DNA from: CAYFVR01 sp964346545
Lineage (GTDB): Bacteria > Desulfobacterota > Desulfobacteria > Desulfobacterales > Desulfococcaceae
Assembly: GCA_964346545.1 (NCBI GenBank)
Contig: CAYFVR010000214.1
Coordinates: 1-8,375, forward strand
DNA length: 8,375 nt
Reading direction: 5' to 3'
In this document: piece by piece, positions 1 through 5,839 of the stretch
Position numbering within the stretch: position 1 is the first letter of the stretch
How the letters are laid out: the number at the start of each line of letters is the position of its first letter
Notes under the pieces: generated by a model
The model's database searches: none
Told to the model about the DNA's origin: nothing
What the model saw: the letters and a program-made list of their open reading frames with translations, nothing else
Position numbers and translations under genes: made by a program

Positions 1-82
1 TCCGTCGGGCGGAATGGTTCTGCAAAAAAATGTTGGCAAGATCGACGTTCCATACAAAAACGAGAATGGAAGAAACTGGAAA

Positions 83-111
83 TGCCGCCGGGCGAAAGTC
101 GCCCGGCGGCA
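83..111 (-). terminator. Probable intrinsic terminator of the secreted-protein operon
   Basis: A perfect 13-bp GC-rich stem (83-95 pairing with 99-111) closes on a 3-nt loop. It lies 42 nt beyond the stop codon of the minus-strand gene ending at 154. Read on the minus strand, the stem is followed by a moderately T-rich tail (TTTCCAGTTTCTT). On the plus strand it is followed by AATTTTCC, so it could work in both directions. The T tract is imperfect, so efficiency is uncertain. Confidence 0.6.
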
Positions 112-153
112 ATTTTCCGTCCGCGAAGCCTTCCGGCGTTCGAGACGAAAAAC

Positions 154-1839
154 CTATTCGGCGCTCGCCGGCTTCACGATCACCGTGTACATGTAGGCGC
201 TGGTGTTCGGAGATCCGTTTCCGCCCAGAACGATTTCTCCGGCGGCAAACGTCTTTCGGTACAGGCTCATGGCGTTGGACTTGCGAGCCTCCAACGTCAA
301 ATCCACGCCGGTGTCCGCAAAATCGGACATCCACGACGGCCGACCGTCGATCAGATCATGGTAGACCACGTAGACAACCGCTTCCTCGGAAACGGTAAAC
401 CGAAGAAAATCGTCCCCGTCGTAGCGGCTGTCCTCCCTCGAAGTCCGAATGTAATGGCTCCCCCTCAGTTCGGCGGGGACGCCAGCGTATACGTCGTTTC
501 GATCAATAAAACCCCTTTCGCCGTTTTTCAATCCCTCCAGCAAAAGGTAGGACTTGCCGTTTGAAGCCACCACGTTCTCGACGGAAAAATCGGTCGGGAC
601 AGGCTCCTCGGCGGGCGGATCTTCCGGAACGGGCTCCTCGGCGGGCGGATCGTCCGGAACGGGATCCTCGGCGGGGGGATCGTCCGGAACGGGCTCCTCG
701 GCGGGCGGATCCTCCGGAACGGGCTCTTCGGCGGGCGGATCGTCCGGAACGGGCTCCTCGGCGGGCGGCTCCGTCCCCGAATCCGGCCCAAGCTGAGTTT
801 CGGAAGAAGGTTTCACGACAACCGTATACATGTAGGCGCTGGTGTTCGGAGATCCGTTTCCGCCCAGAACGATTTCTCCGGCGGCAAACGTCTTTCGGTA
901 CAGGCTCATGGCGTTGGACTTGCGAGCCTCCAACGTCAAATCCACGCCGGTGTCCGCAAAATCGGACATCCACGACGGCCGACCGTCGATCAGATCATGG
1001 TAGACCACGTAGACAACCGCTTCCTCGGAAACGGTAAACCGAAGAAAATCGTCCCCGTCGTAGCGGCTGTCCTCCCTCGAAGTCCGAATGTAATGGCTCC
1101 CCCTCAGTTCGGCGGGGACGCCAGCGTATACGTCGTTTCGATCAATAAAACCCCTTTCGCCGTTTGCCAACTGGGTTTCAATACCGTAGGTTTTCCCGCT
1201 GCCGGCCTGGACCTGGGACACCGAAAACGCGGAGCGACTGTCGGCATGGGAAATCAAGATCGAACGTTCGGCCCGGTTTCCGGCCTCGTCCATCGCGGTC
1301 ACGGTGATGGTGGTCTGTTCGGCCGACAGACTCAGATCGGGAATTTCCCATGCGGTCGTTCCGCTCGCCTGGCCGCCGGCCCCCGCATCGGTGGCCCAGG
1401 AAACGGCGGTCACGCCCACATTGTCGGAGGCGGAACCCGCCAGACTGATGGTGGAGGATTGAGCGACAAAAAATTCGGCGTCGGTGGGTTGAAGAATCTG
1501 GATTTGCGGTGCTATCGTGTCCGCGACGGCGGGGATGGTTTTGGAGACCTCCTTTGAAAAGCCGCTTTCGTTTCCGGAGGTATCCACGGCCGTCACCGCG
1601 AAAAAATAGGTTCTCCCGGCTTCCAGCCCTTCAACCGTGTACCGGGTTCCGGAGGAAACCGGGATGTAGGGTCCGTAGTTTCGGCTGCTCTCGCCGTAAT
1701 GGACCCGATACCCGTTCAGGTCCGATTCCTGGTTGGCCGTCCAGCTCACGGTGGCGGCGCCGCCGAAGACGGTGCAGACGCCGCCAAAAAGGACGAAAAA
1801 AACGATGCTTGCCATCCACGCGCTTTTTTTCGAATGCAT
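154..1839 (-). CDS. Secreted FN3 / Ig-like protein with two identical C-terminal domains
   Basis: This 561-residue protein has a Sec-type signal peptide (positive MHSKK, then a hydrophobic core at about 8-27) and no lipobox, so it is probably exported. A fibronectin type III domain follows (about 29-102, with the DLNGYRVHYGES and GLEAGRTYFFAVTAVD hallmarks). Next come an Ig-like beta domain (about 109-199, ending TAMDEAGNRAE), domain copy 1 (about 204-344), an acidic Pro/Glu linker of decapeptide repeats (about 357-416) and domain copy 2 (about 418-557). Residues 226-340 and 439-553 are identical. The duplicated domain resembles an unnamed extracellular beta-rich module I recall from deltaproteobacterial secreted proteins (FIDR, VYVVYHD, PSWMSDFADTG, LGGNG). 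I see no catalytic motif; a surface or binding role is inference. The start at 1839 follows AGGAG at good spacing. An in-frame ATG at 1866, overlapping the upstream stop (TAATG), is possible but lacks a ribosome site. Confidence 0.85.
   Translation of the reverse strand: MHSKKSAWMASIVFFVLFGGVCTVFGGAATVSWTANQESDLNGYRVHYGESSRNYGPYIPVSSGTRYTVEGLEAGRTYFFAVTAVDTSGNESGFSKEVSKTIPAVADTIAPQIQILQPTDAEFFVAQSSTISLAGSASDNVGVTAVSWATDAGAGGQASGTTAWEIPDLSLSAEQTTITVTAMDEAGNRAERSILISHADSRSAFSVSQVQAGSGKTYGIETQLANGERGFIDRNDVYAGVPAELRGSHYIRTSREDSRYDGDDFLRFTVSEEAVVYVVYHDLIDGRPSWMSDFADTGVDLTLEARKSNAMSLYRKTFAAGEIVLGGNGSPNTSAYMYTVVVKPSSETQLGPDSGTEPPAEEPVPDDPPAEEPVPEDPPAEEPVPDDPPAEDPVPDDPPAEEPVPEDPPAEEPVPTDFSVENVVASNGKSYLLLEGLKNGERGFIDRNDVYAGVPAELRGSHYIRTSREDSRYDGDDFLRFTVSEEAVVYVVYHDLIDGRPSWMSDFADTGVDLTLEARKSNAMSLYRKTFAAGEIVLGGNGSPNTSAYMYTVIVKPASAE
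188..526. repeat. 339-bp exact direct repeat, copy A (encodes C-terminal domain copy 2)
   Basis: I compared this stretch base by base with 827-1165 and it is identical throughout, at a fixed offset of 639 bp (213 codons, in frame). The match is broken at 187 (g versus a) and at 527 (t versus g). It covers most of one domain of the secreted protein encoded on the minus strand. Confidence 0.97.
601..768. repeat. Tandem 30-bp repeat encoding a PPAEEPVPDD linker
   Basis: Five full 30-bp units run head to tail (601-630, 631-660, 661-690, 691-720, 721-750). A sixth matches for about 18 bases before diverging. Units differ by only a few bases, mostly D/E interchanges or E-to-D changes. On the minus strand each encodes a decapeptide of the type PPAEEPVPDD, giving a stiff, acidic, proline-rich spacer between the two identical domains. 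An in-frame minisatellite of this kind can change length by slippage. Confidence 0.95.
827..1165. repeat. 339-bp exact direct repeat, copy B (encodes domain copy 1)
   Basis: This is the partner of 188-526, with no mismatch over 339 bp even at third codon positions. Flanking sequence diverges at once: downstream on the minus strand only V-to-I and a few substitutions remain aligned, and upstream the sequences leading into NGERGF are unrelated at the DNA level. Confidence 0.97.
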
Positions 1840-1865
1840 GATGATCCTCTCCTTTTTCCTCGCCA

Positions 1866-2210
1866 TTATTCCACCACGACGCCTTGGGGCGGCATGGGAG
1901 GCGTGGAATCGCCGGACGTCCAGCTGATTTGGTTGGAATCGGGACTCTCCTCCCGGCCGTTGTAGGCGCGGACGGCGAAATGATAAGTGGTGCCGTCCTT
2001 GAGCGGCAGGTTGTTCAAGGAATACCGGGTGGTGTTCCCCACGTCCTTTTCCTCCGCGAGTTCGGTGGGCGTCGTGCCGAAAACCACCTTGTAGCCGTTC
2101 ACGTCGCCCGTGCTCGGGTCCCATTGCAGGGTCGGTTCGGCGACGGCCAGGGCCGGCGCCAGAATGAAGACCCCGAGCAAACCGATAAAAAGAAGCCGAT
2201 GCATTTCCAT
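1866..2210 (-). CDS. Small secreted single-FN3-domain protein
   Basis: This 114-residue product begins with a signal peptide (MEMHRLLFIGLLGVFILAPALAVAE, cleavage probably after ALA-VA). It is then essentially one fibronectin type III domain: LQWDPSTGDVNGYKVVFGTT near the start, then LPLKDGTTYHFAVRAYN and a proline-rich end (STPPMPPQGVVVE). The start at 2210 is preceded by a near-perfect AGGAGGT at 2215-2221; ATG at 2204 is the alternative. It lies 26 nt upstream of the larger secreted protein, whose FN3 domain is similar (NGY.V..G), so the pair probably forms an operon and may have arisen by domain duplication. No enzyme motif is visible. The function is unknown; an exported partner or accessory of the larger protein is inference. 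Confidence 0.8.
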   Translation of the reverse strand: MEMHRLLFIGLLGVFILAPALAVAEPTLQWDPSTGDVNGYKVVFGTTPTELAEEKDVGNTTRYSLNNLPLKDGTTYHFAVRAYNGREESPDSNQISWTSGDSTPPMPPQGVVVE

Positions 2211-2293
2211 AATGACCTCCTCGAATTCGAATCGTTCCGTTTCTTTGTTTCGAACGGGACATAAGCCGTTTCCTTGGGAGAATTTCATCGAAA

Positions 2294-2322
2294 CGGAAAA
2301 AATATTCCGTGAAATTTTTCCG
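2294..2322. repeat. Inverted repeat CGGAAAAA/TTTTTCCG, possible operator
   Basis: Perfect 8-bp arms at 2294-2301 and 2315-2322 surround a 13-nt AT-rich centre, about 85 nt upstream of the minus-strand FN3 start at 2210. The centre-to-centre distance of 21 bp is two helical turns, as for some dimeric regulators. A regulatory role is inference. Confidence 0.4.
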
Positions 2323-2391
2323 CCTTAATTGAATTGCGGAAAATTAACTTTAAATTTGGGAATTTTCAGAATTTATCCGAAGCGATCGATA

Positions 2392-2413
2392 GAATGAGGA
2401 AAAGTTCTCATTC
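2392..2413. repeat. Inverted repeat GAATGAG/CTCATTC
   Basis: Perfect 7-bp arms (2392-2398 and 2407-2413) extend inward by a G-T and an A-T pair to a 9-bp hairpin with an AAAG loop. No T tract follows on either strand, so it is not an intrinsic terminator. It sits in the middle of the divergent intergenic region and may be an operator or a leader hairpin. Confidence 0.4.
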
Positions 2414-2552
2414 GGCATCGAATTGAAAACAATCCAATTACTATCGGCCTTAATTTGAAAAGATCAATGGGTCCATCGGAGTATTCCGGGGGTAGAATTT
2501 TCCTCCGTCCGAATCGACCCCCTCGAAATTTCCGAAAAAGGAAGGAGTTGCC

Positions 2553-4127
2553 ATGAAGGTGAGCCGAGTGAAGGAAATGCGGGAAATGGATCGCCGCGCG
2601 ATCGAGGTGTTCGGCATCCCCGATGCGATCCTGATGGAGAACGCCGGCCACGCGGCCTTTCAATGGCTTTCCAGCCGGCTTGGAATCCGGGGAAGGCGAA
2701 CGCTGGTGTTGTGCGGCGGCGGCAACAACGGAGGAGACGGGCTGGTGGTGGCCCGCAAGGTCCACTCCGCCGGCGAAGCGGTTGACGTGATCTTGCTGGG
2801 CTCTCCCGAAAAATACGCCGGGGCGGCCGCCATGAACTGGGAAAGCGTCCGCGCGCTCGGACTTCCGGCCCGGGAACTGGAATCGACGTCTTCTTTGGCG
2901 GAATCCCTGGAAACCGCCGACCAGGTGGTGGACGCCATTTTCGGCACGGGACTGGACCGGCCCGTGGAAGGCCGCCATCGGGAGGCGATCGAAGCGGTCA
3001 ACGCCGCCGGCAAGCCGGTGCTGAGCCTGGACATTCCGTCCGGCATCCACGGCGACACCGGCCGAATCATGGGCGTGGCGATTCAGGCCAAGGCCACGGT
3101 CGCCTTCGGACTGCCCAAAATCGGCAATCTCCTCTATCCCGGGGCGGCCCGGGGCGGAAAATTGGGCGTCACCCACATTTCCTTCCCGCCGGGGCTATAC
3201 GACTCCGAGGAACTGAAGCTGCGGATCAACGATCCGCCGCCCCTCCCGATCCGGGATCCGGACGGCCACAAGGGCGGCTTCGGCGACGTGCTGTTCATCG
3301 CCGGCTCCGGAAGCTACTACGGCGCGCCCTATCTCTCCGCCATGGCCTTCCTGAAATCCGGCGGCGGCTATTCCCGGCTGGCCGCCCCCGAATCGATCGT
3401 TCCGGTGCTCGGCGGCATGGGACCCGAGATCGTCTTCGCTCCCCAGTCGGAAACCGCCGGCGGGGCCATCGCGGCGGAAAACCGGGGCCGGCTGCTGGAC
3501 ATGGCGGGCCGCGCGGACTTTGTCGTCATGGGGCCGGGACTATCCCTGGACGAGGAAACCCAGGAGCTGGTTCGGGAACTGGTTTCGGAGATCCCCCGGC
3601 CGCTGTTGCTGGACGGGGACGCCCTCACCGCCGTTTCCGCCCATCCGGAAATTTTGAAAAACCGGAAGGCCGAAACCATCTTGACCCCGCACCCCGGAGA
3701 AATGGCCCGCTTGACGGGAAAATCGGTGGAAGCGGTGGTTTCGGATCGAATCGGGGTTCTGACGGAAACCGCCCGATCCCTCCGATCGATCATCGTGCTG
3801 AAAGGCGCCCATTCCCAGATCGGCGGCCCCGACGGGCGCGTCGTCTTCAACCTCAGCGGAAATTCGGGAATGGGAACGGCGGGGGCGGGGGACGTGCTGA
3901 CGGGAACCATCGCGGGGATGGCGGGATTGGGAATGACGCCGGCGGAGGCGGTGGAAAAGGGGGTGTTTTTGCACGGCGTCGCGGGGGACCTTGCGGCGGA
4001 AGCCCTGGGTCCCGACGGGACGACCGCGCGGGACGTTCTGGAAGCCCTGCCGGAAGCCCTTCGGCTGGACCGGGAGGATCCGGCCGGAACCTGGACGGAA
4101 CGCTATCGCATCCCGGTGGTGAGCTGA
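2553..4127 (+). CDS. nnr: Bifunctional NAD(P)H-hydrate epimerase / ADP-dependent dehydratase
   Basis: This 524-residue protein repairs damaged NAD(P)HX. The N-terminal YjeF_N half epimerises R-NAD(P)HX to the S form. The C-terminal ribokinase-like half dehydrates S-NAD(P)HX to NAD(P)H using ADP. YjeF_N marks are LMENAG (27-32), CGGGNNGGDGL (54-64), VVDAIFGTGL (125-134) and LSLDIPSGIHGDTG (157-170, with the conserved Asp160). The C-terminal half shows HKGGFGDVLFIAGS (239-252), FVVMGPGL (323-330), LLLDGDALTA (351-360), TPHPGEMARLTG (378-389) and the signature GTAGAGDVLTG (441-451). Length is normal for the fused bacterial form, so both activities look intact. AAGGAG lies 5 nt before the ATG. 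It is divergent from the secreted-protein operon and convergent with the flavoprotein gene; no clear terminator is visible in the 91-nt gap at 4128-4218. The older name is yjeF. Confidence 0.96.
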   Translation: MKVSRVKEMREMDRRAIEVFGIPDAILMENAGHAAFQWLSSRLGIRGRRTLVLCGGGNNGGDGLVVARKVHSAGEAVDVILLGSPEKYAGAAAMNWESVRALGLPARELESTSSLAESLETADQVVDAIFGTGLDRPVEGRHREAIEAVNAAGKPVLSLDIPSGIHGDTGRIMGVAIQAKATVAFGLPKIGNLLYPGAARGGKLGVTHISFPPGLYDSEELKLRINDPPPLPIRDPDGHKGGFGDVLFIAGSGSYYGAPYLSAMAFLKSGGGYSRLAAPESIVPVLGGMGPEIVFAPQSETAGGAIAAENRGRLLDMAGRADFVVMGPGLSLDEETQELVRELVSEIPRPLLLDGDALTAVSAHPEILKNRKAETILTPHPGEMARLTGKSVEAVVSDRIGVLTETARSLRSIIVLKGAHSQIGGPDGRVVFNLSGNSGMGTAGAGDVLTGTIAGMAGLGMTPAEAVEKGVFLHGVAGDLAAEALGPDGTTARDVLEALPEALRLDREDPAGTWTERYRIPVVS

Positions 4128-4218
4128 GCGGCGTTTCGTTCGGGGAAAACGGCGAAGCGTCGGTCGGGGTCTCGGCTCGCCGCCGGGCCGCCGAAGTCGC
4201 CAAAATTTGGAAAATCGA

Positions 4219-4884
4219 TCAGAAAAACGTCTCGGAAAAAACCCGGGAATCGGGGAACCGCTCGTCCATCAGCAACGTGGCGTCCCGGATCATCTCCCCC
4301 CGGCCGCAGAGGTAGGCGTCGTAGCGGCCGGGAGGAAGATGGCGCTCCAGGTAATCGGTCACCCGGCCGGAAAACGCCTCGGCGGGAAGCCCCGCGGCGG
4401 CGCCTTCCGAAACGCAGGGAACGTACCGGCGGGCGGTTTTCCGGAAAAGCGTCCGGTAAAACCGTTCTTCCGGCGTTCGGACGCCGTGGAGCAAAATGAA
4501 GTCGGCGACGCCCGAACGGGCCATGGCGACGAAGGGGGCGACGCCGGTTCCCGTCGCCACGAAAAGGGGCGTTCGGGCCGAGGGGCGAAAGCCGAAATAG
4601 CCGCGGGGTCCCGTGAACGAAAAGACGCGGCCCGTTGGGACGTTGGCCAGGGCGGAAGAAAAATTCCCGGCGCCGGTGTCCCGCACGCAGAACCGAAGCT
4701 CCCGATCCGACGGGAGGGAAACCATCGAATACTCCCGCTCCAGCCGGTCGGATCGAAAGCGGACATGCTGTCCCGGTTCGAAGGCGAAGCCTTCGGGGAA
4801 TGAAAAAACCGCCTCGAAGGTGGGGCGGAAAAGCCATTCGCGGCCCAACAGCTCGGCCGTCCAGATTCCGGAAGAAGCGGCCAT
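4219..4884 (-). CDS. FAD-binding ferredoxin/NAD(P)H reductase-like flavoprotein
   Basis: This 221-residue protein shows the two-domain ferredoxin-NADP reductase fold. The N-terminal FAD domain has EPGQHVRF (36-43) and the flavin-binding REYSMVS (50-56). The pyridine nucleotide domain has VATGTGVAPFVAM (109-121) and YLCGRGEMIRDA (191-202). The chain ends in an aromatic ETFF, where family members stack an aromatic on the flavin. No [2Fe-2S] cysteine cluster is present, so it is a stand-alone reductase whose partner is not shown by sequence. Its ATG lies 3 nt after the adenosyltransferase stop codon, with no strong ribosome site, which suggests translational coupling. That context makes delivery of electrons for cob(II)alamin reduction an attractive inference; ferredoxin or flavodoxin reduction is the alternative. 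Confidence 0.87.
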   Translation of the reverse strand: MAASSGIWTAELLGREWLFRPTFEAVFSFPEGFAFEPGQHVRFRSDRLEREYSMVSLPSDRELRFCVRDTGAGNFSSALANVPTGRVFSFTGPRGYFGFRPSARTPLFVATGTGVAPFVAMARSGVADFILLHGVRTPEERFYRTLFRKTARRYVPCVSEGAAAGLPAEAFSGRVTDYLERHLPPGRYDAYLCGRGEMIRDATLLMDERFPDSRVFSETFF

Positions 4885-4887
4885 GGA

Positions 4888-5454
4888 TCACGAATTCCAG
4901 GGAACGTCCGACGCGCCGGCCCGCTGGTTGCAAAACCGGGCCAGAACGAACAAATAGTCGGAAAGCCGGTTCAAAAATACCACGCCGGTCTCCAAATGTT
5001 CGGGAATCCGCCCGCCGTAGCCCTCGCACAGTTTGACGACCCGCCGTTCGGCCCGACGGCAGACCGTGCGGGCGAGGTGGGCCCAAACGGCCGGGGGAGA
5101 ACCGCCGGGAAGCAGAAAAGATTTCAGCGGCGGCAGCTCCCTTTCCATCCGGTCCACGGCGGCCTCCACCGCCCGAACCCGGGCCGGGTCCATCGGCGGC
5201 AGGTTTTTCAGCGCGGGGGAATCGGGCGTGGTGGCCAGCAGACCGCCGATGGTCAGCAGGTCGCCCTGAAACGCCCGAATCTCCGCGGCGATCTCCGCCG
5301 AAGATTCCGGCTGGGCGGCCGCCAGCGCCCCCAAAAAGGCCCCGAGTTCGTCCACTTCGCCGTACGCCTCCACCCGTTCCGCGTGCTTGGACACCCGCTC
5401 GCCGCTGAACAAGCTCGTCTTCCCGCGATCTCCTCCGCCGGTGTAAATTTTCAT
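4888..5454 (-). CDS. PduO-type ATP:cob(I)alamin adenosyltransferase
   Basis: This 188-residue enzyme transfers the adenosyl group of ATP to cob(I)alamin, making adenosylcobalamin for enzymes such as methylmalonyl-CoA mutase. The ATP-binding signature KIYTGGGDRGKTSLF (2-16) is intact, followed by YGEVDELGAFLG (31-42). Later marks are FLLPGGS (113-119), RTVCRRAERRVV (129-140) and LNRLSDYLFVLARF (161-174), all typical of the trimeric, five-helix PduO/MMAB family. Length is normal. The start at 5454 was chosen because the family begins at this MxIYT motif and GGGAG lies 5 nt upstream; the frame stays open further upstream but encodes nothing family-like. It is the first gene of a pair with the flavoprotein reductase. 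No cobalamin riboswitch is evident upstream. It is also called cobO/pduO-like or MMAB. Confidence 0.95.
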   Translation of the reverse strand: MKIYTGGGDRGKTSLFSGERVSKHAERVEAYGEVDELGAFLGALAAAQPESSAEIAAEIRAFQGDLLTIGGLLATTPDSPALKNLPPMDPARVRAVEAAVDRMERELPPLKSFLLPGGSPPAVWAHLARTVCRRAERRVVKLCEGYGGRIPEHLETGVVFLNRLSDYLFVLARFCNQRAGASDVPWNS

Positions 5455-5559
5455 CGCCTCTCCCGGTGAAATGAGGTTCCACGCTCGCCATTTTTGGGAT
5501 CGCCATACCATGAAACGCCCGCCGGAGCAAACCGGATCGAAAAACGGAAAATTAGGCGT

Positions 5560-5617
5560 AGGGGCGGGCCCCCGTGCCTGCCCTTCGTTGAACAGGGCAG
5601 GCACGGGGCCCGCCCCT
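5560..5617. repeat. Long GC-rich hairpin, REP/MITE-like element
   Basis: A near-perfect stem pairs 5560-5583 with 5595-5617, with a single bulged C in the left arm and an 11-nt loop (TTCGTTGAACA). It does not end in a T tract and lies between divergent promoters' territory rather than after a gene, so termination is unlikely. Its form (outer GGGGCGGGCC, inner CGTGCCTGCCC) looks like the dispersed palindromes scattered through many high-GC genomes. Copy number cannot be judged from one window. Confidence 0.65.
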
Positions 5618-5668
5618 TGTATGTCGTGGCCAGCTTCGATAGTTGACCAAGAGGCCCCGGAGGGCCGA

Positions 5669-5693
5669 CCGCCCGGAGCGAAGCGCCGGGCGG
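5669..5693. repeat. Second intergenic hairpin CCGCCCGG/CCGGGCGG
   Basis: Perfect 8-bp arms (5669-5676 and 5686-5693) flank AGCGAAGCG, which can itself add two more pairs after an A-G mismatch. It lies 51 nt from the larger hairpin and is followed on the plus strand by seven A residues. It may belong to the same palindromic element or to a second dispersed repeat. Confidence 0.5.
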
Positions 5694-5719
5694 GAAAAAA
5701 ATCGATGCGGGTCCATTTG

Positions 5720-5748
5720 TTGACTTTTCCGGATAAGTTGTCCATAAA
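5720..5748 (+). promoter_or_regulatory. Candidate sigma70-type promoter
   Basis: TTGACT at 5720-5725 is separated by 17 bp from CATAAA at 5743-5748 (5 of 6 and 4 of 6 matches to consensus). It faces the gene starting at 5840 and would give a leader of about 85 nt. It is placed plausibly but is unproven. Confidence 0.4.
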
Positions 5749-5839
5749 ATGAGGTTGAATGCCCGGTATCGGTACCCCCATCCCCCCGTCTCGCCCACGC
5801 CCAGGAAACGGCAAGCCAACCGGAAAGGGTCGATTTTCC

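Larger units (their letters stand above)
2211..2552. promoter_or_regulatory. Divergent AT-rich intergenic region with two dyads
   Basis: This 342-nt gap separates the minus-strand secreted-protein operon from nnr and should hold promoters for both. Roughly 2285-2480 is much richer in A/T than the surrounding genes. It contains the inverted repeats at 2294-2322 and 2392-2413 listed separately. I could not pick a convincing -35/-10 pair on either strand; TTGAAA motifs occur but with poor -10 partners. The ribosome site for nnr (AAGGAG, 2542-2547) closes the region. Confidence 0.5.
5455..5839. other. 385-nt intergenic region with palindromic elements
   Basis: This gap lies between the divergent adenosyltransferase and zinc-ribbon/DUF4388 genes. 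It holds a long GC-rich hairpin (5560-5617), a second hairpin (5669-5693) followed by an A7 tract, and a candidate rightward promoter (5720-5748). Both strands have short open frames, but their predicted peptides are arginine/proline-rich and look like GC-driven noise. Confidence 0.6.

Noticed and set aside
1..82. Possible gene at the left edge
   Set aside because: No frame here shows a recognisable motif or ribosome site; I see nothing beyond the hairpin at 83-111.
601..768. Regular 30-bp repeats as a CRISPR array
   Set aside because: The units abut with no spacers and lie in frame inside a protein gene.
554..796. Plus-strand frame encoding a Gly/Ser repeat (GTGSSAGGSS)
   Set aside because: It is the antisense reading of the 30-bp linker repeat. 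It lacks a ribosome site, and the minus strand encodes a coherent exported protein.
2373..3176. 267-residue minus-strand open frame opposite nnr
   Set aside because: It is antisense to the conserved YjeF_N domain, its His/Arg/Gly-rich product has no recognisable motif, and it is explained by GC-biased codon positions.
4103..5530. 475-residue minus-strand open frame overlapping the reductase and adenosyltransferase
   Set aside because: It is in another frame of two well-supported genes, and the product is Arg/Gly/Pro-rich with no domain.
5669..5701. Hairpin plus A7 tract as an intrinsic terminator
   Set aside because: On the plus strand it is followed by A rather than T. On the minus strand the T tract precedes the hairpin, which is the wrong order.
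5455..5720. Cobalamin riboswitch upstream of the adenosyltransferase
   Set aside because: I could find no B12-box-like sequence or matching fold on the minus strand; the structure present is a simple long hairpin.
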